From contig DFFV01000041.1 of NCBI GenBank assembly GCA_002371625.1, forward strand, positions 1 through 12,469: a DNA stretch of 12,469 nucleotides. The letters are read 5' to 3'. Shown here piece by piece: positions 6,578-11,141 of this stretch (positions are counted from its first letter, which is position 1; every line of letters starts with the position of its first letter). This DNA comes from Ruminococcus sp. UBA3767. Lineage in GTDB: Bacteria; Bacillota; Clostridia; Oscillospirales; Ruminococcaceae. Below the pieces are notes generated by a model. That model had not been told where the DNA came from and ran no database searches. It was given only the letters and a program-made list of their open reading frames with translations. The position numbers and the translations under genes are program-made.

Positions 6578-7240
6578 ATGAAGCTGAAAAAAGTACTGAG
6601 AACAATTGCAAGCACTGCCTGTGCAGCTGTGCTTGCGCTTTCGCTTGTTTCGTGCGGACATAATTCATCGAGCATGAGCGAAGCGGGATCATCTTCCGGG
6701 GCGGCAAGCAGCGCTGGAGAGAGCAGGTCGTTTACGATAGCCCTTTACAGCGAATATGCGCCGAAGACCTGCGAGAATTTTGAAAAGCTGGTCAAGGACG
6801 GGTTTTACGACGGACTTGTGTTCCACAGAGTCATGAAGGACTTTATGGCACAGGGCGGCGGATTTGACGAGAACGGAAAGCCGAAGGAGGCGCAGACGAT
6901 AAAGGGTGAATTTGCTGCGAACGGCTTTACGCAGAACACTATCAGTCACAAGCGTGGTATAGTGTCGATGGCAAGAACAGCGCAAAGCATGGACAGCGCA
7001 TCATCGCAGTTCTTTATCTGCTATGCGGACAAGGACACCTTCCTTGACGGACAGTACGCTGCATTCGGAAATGTAACGCAGGGAATGGACGTTGTTGATG
7101 ATTTCCTGAAGATAGAGCTTAAAATGACCGAGACAGGCGAGCAGTCGGTGCCTGCATCTACTATCAAGATAACCAAGGCTGAAATGGTCGAGGACGACGG
7201 CAAGGGACATCACCAGGCAAAATTCTATGTAACATTTTAA
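6578..7240 (+). CDS. Cyclophilin-type peptidyl-prolyl isomerase, lipoprotein
   Basis: A 220-residue surface-anchored cis-trans prolyl isomerase. The signal peptide ends in lipobox LVSC with C26 as the predicted lipidated residue. A Ser/Ala/Gly-rich linker (29-49) precedes a cyclophilin domain (about 51-200). Catalytic positions R84 (in VFHRV), F89 and Q92 (in FMAQGG) and the ASSQFFI strand (141-147) are present. The Trp used by human CypA for cyclosporin binding is Phe155 here, as is common in bacteria. An ATG at 6578 follows AAAGGAAAG; an in-frame TTG at 6560 precedes that site and is rejected. It lies 21 bases after ybaK and is the last gene of its operon. On the outer face of the membrane it would help fold secreted proteins. 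The link to the two upstream cytosolic genes is unclear. Confidence 0.93.
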   Translation: MKLKKVLRTIASTACAAVLALSLVSCGHNSSSMSEAGSSSGAASSAGESRSFTIALYSEYAPKTCENFEKLVKDGFYDGLVFHRVMKDFMAQGGGFDENGKPKEAQTIKGEFAANGFTQNTISHKRGIVSMARTAQSMDSASSQFFICYADKDTFLDGQYAAFGNVTQGMDVVDDFLKIELKMTETGEQSVPASTIKITKAEMVEDDGKGHHQAKFYVTF

Positions 7241-7255
7241 AAGTGCATAAAACAA

Positions 7256-7296
7256 GCTCCGCATCGGAACAATACCGATACGGAGCATTTTTTATT
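7256..7296. terminator. Terminator between convergent operons, probably bidirectional
   Basis: GCTCCG-c-ATCGG pairs with CCGAT-a-CGGAGC around a seven-base loop, with one C/A mismatch, followed on the plus strand by ATTTTTTATT. On the minus strand it is followed by TTGTTTTAT and lies 20 bases beyond the end of the last lipoprotein gene, so it may stop both operons. Confidence 0.88.
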
Positions 7297-7315
7297 ATTC
7301 ATCTTAGGTGAGGCA

Positions 7316-7711
7316 TCATTCAAGCTCGCCCACTTTTATCTCTGCCAGCTTTTTGTCATCGTAATAAACGGTAACGCTGTCACCGATCTCAAAATCGGGG
7401 TGGTCGGGATCTATCATGAATGTGTAGCCTATTTTCTTGTTGGCAGGGCAGTTCTCCTTACCTGCCATGTGCGGGATATCCTCCTCATCGTTGAGCTTTA
7501 GCGCAAACCTGCTCATATCGAATTCGATATCCTCGGACGTGGTGTTGTTGACCTTTACCATAAAGTTGTAATCGCTATTAACAACGTGGACTATCGCATA
7601 CTCGCTCACCTCTACGCCGTCTACCTTGTACGGATCGCCCGAACAGGAAACGAGTGCGGTGCACAGAGATATGATGATGACCAGCGCCGTTATTGTATAC
7701 AGCTTTTTCAT
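7316..7711 (-). CDS. Small lipoprotein, function unknown
   Basis: I do not recognise the mature domain of this 131-residue lipoprotein. Its signal peptide (1-22) ends in lipobox LVSC with C23 lipidated. The exported part of about 108 residues looks all-beta, with alternating hydrophobic strands such as YAIVHVVNSDYNFMVKVNN and DSVTVYYDDKKLAEIKV. It is acidic. The middle (DIEFDMSRFALKL) resembles the strand pattern of small immunoglobulin-like bacterial lipoproteins (DUF4352-like), but this is only an impression. The ATG follows GCGGAGG, and the gene starts 15 bases after the end of the preceding lipoprotein. It is the third and last gene of a lipoprotein operon and, unlike the two before it, shows no clear similarity to them. 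Confidence 0.82.
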   Translation of the reverse strand: MKKLYTITALVIIISLCTALVSCSGDPYKVDGVEVSEYAIVHVVNSDYNFMVKVNNTTSEDIEFDMSRFALKLNDEEDIPHMAGKENCPANKKIGYTFMIDPDHPDFEIGDSVTVYYDDKKLAEIKVGELE

Positions 7712-7726
7712 TTTGATGCCTCCGCT

Positions 7727-8215
7727 TTATTTAGCTTTCAGGCTTCCCAGAACTTCCTTTACGACCTCATCGTCGATGCTGAACTTATCGCTTCCGCTTT
7801 CAAATGTGAAAACGCATACCCAAAGTGCATCGCCGTCTTTGCATTTAACGGTAGCAGATGCTTTGCCAAAGCTGGTGTACTTGAAGCCTTCCCACTTCTT
7901 GCCGTCTGTTTCAAATGATGATATATCCTCGGAATCCTTATAGAAATCCTTCTGCTCGGAATACTTTGAAGGATCCTTATAGTAGGTTATCCACATACTT
8001 GGGTGGCTGAGTCTGTCAAGAGGCTCTTTGCCGTCCTTGATGACATATATCTGGTTTGTCTGCTCTTTTCCGTCGATCGTTGGCATACACAGTCCCCAGC
8101 CGCTGGGAGCTTTTGCTTCAAAATCACCCGTGTCTATGTCGCTGGCACACGAAGCAAGTATCATGCACGCCATGACCGCCGAGATGATAAGTGTTATAAA
8201 TTTTTTTGCTTTCAT
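7727..8215 (-). CDS. Lipoprotein, tandem paralogue of the next upstream gene
   Basis: A 162-residue lipoprotein with lipobox LASC and lipidated C23. The mature domain is clearly homologous to that of the 189-residue protein encoded directly upstream. Shared blocks in order are DTGxFxxxxPxGWG, the YVIKDGK strand, YYKDPSKYSEQKDFYKDSEDI, KKWEGFKYTSFG, KDGDALWVCVF and a C-terminal SLKAK. The layout is of a compact domain of about 130 residues that begins as 'PSGWG' and repeats the W-x-G and LWVC core strands. I do not know its function. It resembles the general style of small exported beta-domain proteins found in many copies in Clostridia. A strong GCAGGAGG precedes the ATG, and 35 bases separate the two paralogues. 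It lacks the Ser-rich linker of its partner. Confidence 0.85.
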   Translation of the reverse strand: MKAKKFITLIISAVMACMILASCASDIDTGDFEAKAPSGWGLCMPTIDGKEQTNQIYVIKDGKEPLDRLSHPSMWITYYKDPSKYSEQKDFYKDSEDISSFETDGKKWEGFKYTSFGKASATVKCKDGDALWVCVFTFESGSDKFSIDDEVVKEVLGSLKAK

Positions 8216-8250
8216 TGTAAAAAACCTCCTGCCGTTAAGGCTTTATATTA

Positions 8251-8820
8251 TTATTTTACTTTAAGACTTTTCAGGATGCTTTTCACTTCTGCATCCTCCA
8301 GCTGCATCGAGCTGTCGTAATTCTTCAGAACAAACTGGCACACCCACAGCGAATTTCCGTCCTTTGCGGATATGCAGCAGCCGGGGAAGCCTGCACCCGA
8401 GTAGGAGTAACCCTCCCACGTTCTTGAACCGGCTTGTATCGGAGCAATATCCTTTGCATCGGAGTAAACTCCTTTGGTGCTTATATAGCTTCTTGCATCT
8501 TTATAAAAGGTTACCCTGAAATACGCACAGCGTGAAATATCATCGCTGGTCATGCCCTCTTTAAGCACATAAACGGAATTCGGATTTGTTTTTCCGTCAT
8601 ACTGTTTTAAAAGGTCATCTACCGGGGCGATACCCCAGCCTGCCGGAACAGATACGGTGAAAACGCCTGTATCGTGGTCCATGCCTTTTTCTTCGGTTTT
8701 GCTGCTTGATGCAGAAGAAGCGGCATTCTTTTGCGAACCTGAGGACGAACCGCAGGCGGAAAGAAGGCAGCAGCCAAGTGCTGCCGCAGTGATAACAGCG
8801 GCTATCCTGCCGGGCTTCAT
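8251..8820 (-). CDS. Lipoprotein with Ser-rich linker, first gene of lipoprotein operon
   Basis: A 189-residue lipoprotein whose signal peptide ends in LSAC with C23 lipidated. A low-complexity linker of Ser, Ala, Lys and Glu (24-45) would hold the domain off the membrane. The domain of about 140 residues that follows starts at DTGVFTVSVPAGWG and has TWEGYSYSGAG and NSLWVCQF core strands matching the downstream paralogue. Extra residues include a CCISAK pair of cysteines and an insert around DDLLKQYDGKTNPN. The ATG is preceded by GAGGAGGAG. A consensus-like promoter lies 74-102 bases upstream, divergent from the redox operon. Function is unknown; regulation may be shared with that operon through the AT-rich palindrome between the two promoters, which is inference. 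Confidence 0.86.
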   Translation of the reverse strand: MKPGRIAAVITAAALGCCLLSACGSSSGSQKNAASSASSSKTEEKGMDHDTGVFTVSVPAGWGIAPVDDLLKQYDGKTNPNSVYVLKEGMTSDDISRCAYFRVTFYKDARSYISTKGVYSDAKDIAPIQAGSRTWEGYSYSGAGFPGCCISAKDGNSLWVCQFVLKNYDSSMQLEDAEVKSILKSLKVK

Positions 8821-8893
8821 TCACATCTCCTCCTCTTTTGTTTATCGGTCGTATCAAGCTGAAAAGTGCATTCACCCAACAGCCTGCACAGTT

Positions 8894-8922
8894 ATTATAA
8901 CACAGCTGTAAATTTATTTCAA
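8894..8922 (-). promoter_or_regulatory. Sigma-A promoter for the lipoprotein operon
   Basis: On the minus strand, TTGAAA (8917-8922) and perfect TATAAT (8894-8899) are separated by 17 bases. The leader to the first ATG is about 65 bases, without an obvious structured element. Confidence 0.8.
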
Positions 8923-8925
8923 GAG

Positions 8926-8945
8926 TTTGAAAAAATTTTTTCAAA
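8926..8945. repeat. Perfect 20-bp AT-rich palindrome between divergent promoters
   Basis: TTTGAAAAAA (8926-8935) is followed directly by its exact reverse complement (8936-8945). It lies almost centrally between the two divergent -35 boxes (8917-8922 minus, 8952-8957 plus). It could act as a shared UP element for RNA polymerase or as an operator; the sequence does not decide between these. Confidence 0.7.
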
Positions 8946-8951
8946 AAACAC

Positions 8952-8980
8952 TTGACAAATCAGAATATATTTGATACAAT
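8952..8980 (+). promoter_or_regulatory. Sigma-A promoter of the peroxidase/thioredoxin operon
   Basis: TTGACA (8952-8957) and TACAAT (8975-8980) are separated by 17 bases. The -10 box is also the left arm of a probable OhrR operator. Confidence 0.85.
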
Positions 8981-8989
8981 ATAGTTGCA
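8975..8989. promoter_or_regulatory. Probable OhrR operator overlapping the -10 box
   Basis: TACAATATAGTTGCA agrees at 11 of 15 positions with the B. subtilis-type OhrR element as I recall it (TACAATT-A-AATTGTA) and keeps the CAA...TTG core symmetry. A second ACAATAT follows at 8991-8997. Repressor bound here would cover the -10 box and start point. The cognate regulator is encoded two genes' distance away in the same transcript. Confidence 0.55.
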
Positions 8990-9027
8990 AACAATATTAA
9001 ATGAAAAAATATAAGGAGGTTTTTTAT

Positions 9028-9570
9028 ATGAGCATCTATGATTACAGCGTACCAAAGGCAGACGGCAGTGAGCTTTCACTTGCGCTCAATAAAGGCAAGG
9101 TAATGCTTATAGTAAATACGGCAACGGGCTGCGGCTTCACACCGCATTATGAATCGCTTGAAAAGATGTATGAGCAGTATCACGATAAGGGCTTTGAGAT
9201 AATCGACGTGCCATGCAATCAGTTCATGGGACAGGCTCCGGGGACTGATGAGGAGATTCATCAGTTCTGCACTCTTAAATACAACACCAAGTTTGAGCAG
9301 ATGAAAAAGTCCGATGTTAACGGTGAAAATGCTCTGCCGCTGTTTGAATATCTCAAATCACAGCAGGGCTTTGAGGGATTCGGAAAGGGTCCTAAGGCGC
9401 TTGCAATGGGTGCGATGCTTAAAACGAGGGACAGCAACTATAAGAAAAACCCCGATATAAAGTGGAATTTCACCAAGTTCGTTGTAGACAGGCAGGGCAA
9501 TGTTATAAAGCGCTTTGAGCCGACGGTATCTATGGACAAGGTAGAAAAGTATATAGCTGAGATAATGTGA
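9028..9570 (+). CDS. gpx: Glutathione-peroxidase-family thiol peroxidase, probably thioredoxin-dependent
   Basis: A 180-residue cytosolic peroxidase that reduces hydroperoxides. Features are the peroxidatic Cys C35 in NTATGCGFT (30-38), not selenocysteine; VPCNQFMGQAPG (61-72), holding the conserved catalytic Gln69; and KWNFTKF (145-151) with W146 and N147 of the catalytic tetrad. C81 in HQFCTL occupies the place of the resolving Cys of 2-Cys GPx proteins that use thioredoxin rather than glutathione. This agrees with the thioredoxin gene in the same operon. An ATG at 9001 lies upstream in frame, but the strong AAGGAGG (9013-9019) falls after it and eight bases before the ATG at 9028, so the latter is the start. 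The gene is the first of a four-gene operon and is probably induced by peroxide through OhrR. Confidence 0.95.
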   Translation: MSIYDYSVPKADGSELSLALNKGKVMLIVNTATGCGFTPHYESLEKMYEQYHDKGFEIIDVPCNQFMGQAPGTDEEIHQFCTLKYNTKFEQMKKSDVNGENALPLFEYLKSQQGFEGFGKGPKALAMGAMLKTRDSNYKKNPDIKWNFTKFVVDRQGNVIKRFEPTVSMDKVEKYIAEIM

Positions 9571-9571
9571 G

Positions 9572-10015
9572 ATGATAGAAATGAATGATAACGGATATGA
9601 AGTGCTGAGGCTGGACAACCAGCTGTGCTTTCCGCTTTACGCCTGCGCAAGACAGGTGGTGAACAAGTACACTCCGCTGCTAAAGCCGCTGGGACTGACC
9701 TATACGCAGTATATAGCGATGATGGTGCTGTGGGAAAAGGACGGGATAACAGTAGGTGAGATAGGCAAAAGGCTTTTTCTTGATAACGGGACGCTGACAC
9801 CGCTGCTCAAAAAGCTCGAAACGCAGGGGTACATCACCCGTGAGCGCAGCGCAGAGGACGAAAGGGTAGTGCTTGTGAGCCTGACCGATGCAGGCTGGGC
9901 GCTGCGTGAAATGGCAAAGGAGATACCTTTTAAAGTCGGCGGCTGCGTGGCACTTGAGCCTGAGGAAGCCAAAACACTTTACGGGCTGCTTTACAAGCTG
10001 CTGGGTAAGATGTGA
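9572..10015 (+). CDS. ohrR: OhrR-type MarR family peroxide-sensing repressor
   Basis: This 147-residue winged-helix repressor senses organic peroxides through a reactive cysteine. RLDNQLCFPLYACAR (13-27) is the OhrR N-terminal signature. C19 aligns with B. subtilis C15, and Y23, Y33 and Y44 align with the tyrosines Y19, Y29 and Y40 that hydrogen-bond to it. The HTH spans about 59-85 (ITVGEIGKRLFLDNGTLTPL), and the wing ends in AEDERVVLVSLTDAG, with the D-E-R motif that stabilises the dimer. C125 lies about 106 residues after C19, similar to the spacing of the resolving Cys in two-Cys OhrR proteins, and C25 is an additional cysteine. It starts two bases after the peroxidase stop. ATG at 9581 is a possible alternative start and would give the sensing Cys number 16. 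It most likely autoregulates the operon by the site at 8975-8989. Confidence 0.92.
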   Translation: MIEMNDNGYEVLRLDNQLCFPLYACARQVVNKYTPLLKPLGLTYTQYIAMMVLWEKDGITVGEIGKRLFLDNGTLTPLLKKLETQGYITRERSAEDERVVLVSLTDAGWALREMAKEIPFKVGGCVALEPEEAKTLYGLLYKLLGKM

Positions 10016-10039
10016 ATCAAAACAAAGGAGGGCACGCTT

Positions 10040-10240
10040 ATGAGCATAAGGCTTAATGAGGATAAAAACATAGTGGATAAGATAAAGGAGGGGCTTGCGA
10101 AAAAGGGCGGCTACTGTCCATGCAGGCTTGAAAAGACTCCCGATACCAAATGTATGTGCAAAGAGTTCCGTGACCAGATAGCAGACCCCGATTATGAGGG
10201 CTATTGTCACTGTATGCTCTATTATAAATCAAAAGACTGA
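10040..10240 (+). CDS. Mini ferredoxin:thioredoxin reductase catalytic-chain-like Fe-S protein
   Basis: A 66-residue protein with six cysteines in CPC-X9-CMC-X15-CHC (26-28, 38-40, 56-58). Plant and cyanobacterial FTR catalytic chain has CPC-X16-CPC-X8-CHC, where four Cys bind a [4Fe-4S] cluster and two form the disulfide that reduces thioredoxin. By that pattern C26, C38, C40 and C56 would be ligands and C28/C58 the redox disulfide. The overall length is about half that of plant FTR, and the variable subunit is absent here. The core spacing differs but the total Cys span is similar (33 residues against 33). AAAGGAGG eight bases before the ATG gives a strong ribosome site. It is 24 bases after ohrR and 25 before trxA. 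The likely role is transferring electrons from ferredoxin to thioredoxin. Resemblance is motif-based, so the activity is inferred. Confidence 0.8.
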   Translation: MSIRLNEDKNIVDKIKEGLAKKGGYCPCRLEKTPDTKCMCKEFRDQIADPDYEGYCHCMLYYKSKD

Positions 10241-10265
10241 AAATAAAGAAAGGCGGTAAAAAACA

Positions 10266-10577
10266 ATGGCAGTTTTAAATCTTACAGAAAATAATTTTGA
10301 GCAGGAGGTAATGCGTTCGGACAAGCCGGTGCTGATAGATTTTTTTGCAACATGGTGCGGACCTTGCTCAATGGTATCTCCGATAGTCGATCAGATAGCT
10401 GAGGAAAGAAGCGATTTGAAGGTCTGCAAGGTAGATGTTGACGAACAGGGCGAGCTTGCTTCTCGGTTCGGAGTATCGAGCATACCTATGCTGGTAGTCG
10501 TAAAAAACGGAAAGATCTCGGCGCAGAGCGTTGGCGCAATGCCAAAGGAAAAGATACTGGAGCTTGTTGAAAAGTGA
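10266..10577 (+). CDS. trxA: Thioredoxin
   Basis: A 103-residue cytosolic dithiol oxidoreductase. The active site is WCGPC (30-34) in an FFATWCGPC context, the buried Asp is D25, and the cis-proline is P74 in SSIPMLVV. The protein begins with the usual 'NLTENNFEQEV' helix-strand element and is full length for the family. An additional C54 follows a strand, as in some clostridial thioredoxins. The ribosome site AAAGGCGG lies about ten bases before the ATG. It is the last gene of the operon; a strong hairpin terminator follows. It probably reduces the disulfide of the peroxidase encoded first in the operon and is itself reduced by the FTR-like protein. No NADPH-thioredoxin reductase is encoded here, though one may exist elsewhere in the genome. 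Confidence 0.97.
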   Translation: MAVLNLTENNFEQEVMRSDKPVLIDFFATWCGPCSMVSPIVDQIAEERSDLKVCKVDVDEQGELASRFGVSSIPMLVVVKNGKISAQSVGAMPKEKILELVEK

Positions 10578-10598
10578 TCCACGAGCCGAAAGGAAATA

Positions 10599-10630
10599 AA
10601 AAGCGGAGCAGGTATGTCTGCTCCGCTTTT
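10599..10630. terminator. Strong bidirectional terminator between trxA and the acetyltransferase gene
   Basis: AAAAGCGGAGCAG and CTGCTCCGCTTTT pair perfectly over 13 bp around a six-base loop. T tracts follow in both orientations (CTTTT on plus, CTTTTTATTT on minus), and convergent genes end on both sides, 21 and 19 bases away. Confidence 0.93.
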
Positions 10631-10649
10631 GTGTTTATTGGTTATCCGA

Positions 10650-11132
10650 TCATAGATAGTAGCAGAAAATGATAATGTCCTCATATTCTCCGCTGCCGTT
10701 TAAAAAGCCGCCTTTTACAGTGCCTACACGTTCAAAGCCGAGCTTTTCGTAAAGAGCGATCGCCGAAGCATTTGAGGCAACGACTGCGTTGAACTGTAAA
10801 ATACGAAATCCTATGCTCTTAGCACGGGAAATGCAGTCAGTGACCAGTGCCCTGCCAGCGCCTTTGCCCCTTGCCGAGCTTTTTACGGCATAGCTCGCAT
10901 TGCAGATATGTCCGCATCTACCTACATTGTTCGGGTGGAGTATGTACATACCCAACAGCTCACCGTTTTCCTCCGCAACGCCGCAAAAGCTCTGGGAAGA
11001 AAAGAAATCTGCGGCATCATCACCGAGAGGCTCTATCTGCGGAAAGGCATTTTTCTGCAAAACGACCTCATTCCATATATCTCTCATTGCGGCTATATCA
11101 TCGGGAGTGTATTCTCTTACTGAAATGCTCAT
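10650..11132 (-). CDS. GNAT-family N-acetyltransferase
   Basis: This 160-residue cytosolic protein transfers an acetyl group from acetyl-CoA to an amine. It begins VREYTPDDIAAMRDIWNEV, the usual GNAT start. The acetyl-CoA pyrophosphate loop (motif A) is SARGKGAGRAL (86-96), and motif B is ASNASAIALYEKLGFERVG (119-137), with N121 and Y128 in the usual positions. A Cys/His-containing stretch VGRCGHICNASYAV (70-83) lies on the central strand. The substrate cannot be read from the sequence. The ribosome site AGGAGG overlaps the end of the ABC-F stop codon, nine bases before this ATG, so the two genes are almost certainly co-transcribed. GNATs beside ABC-F genes are not reliably antibiotic-resistance genes, and I see nothing to suggest that here. 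Confidence 0.92.
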   Translation of the reverse strand: MSISVREYTPDDIAAMRDIWNEVVLQKNAFPQIEPLGDDAADFFSSQSFCGVAEENGELLGMYILHPNNVGRCGHICNASYAVKSSARGKGAGRALVTDCISRAKSIGFRILQFNAVVASNASAIALYEKLGFERVGTVKGGFLNGSGEYEDIIIFCYYL

Positions 11133-11141
11133 ATATCCTCC

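Noticed and set aside
9001..9027. ATG at 9001 as the peroxidase start
   Set aside because: The AAGGAGG at 9013-9019 lies downstream of it and is correctly spaced for the ATG at 9028; the extra nine residues match no GPx.
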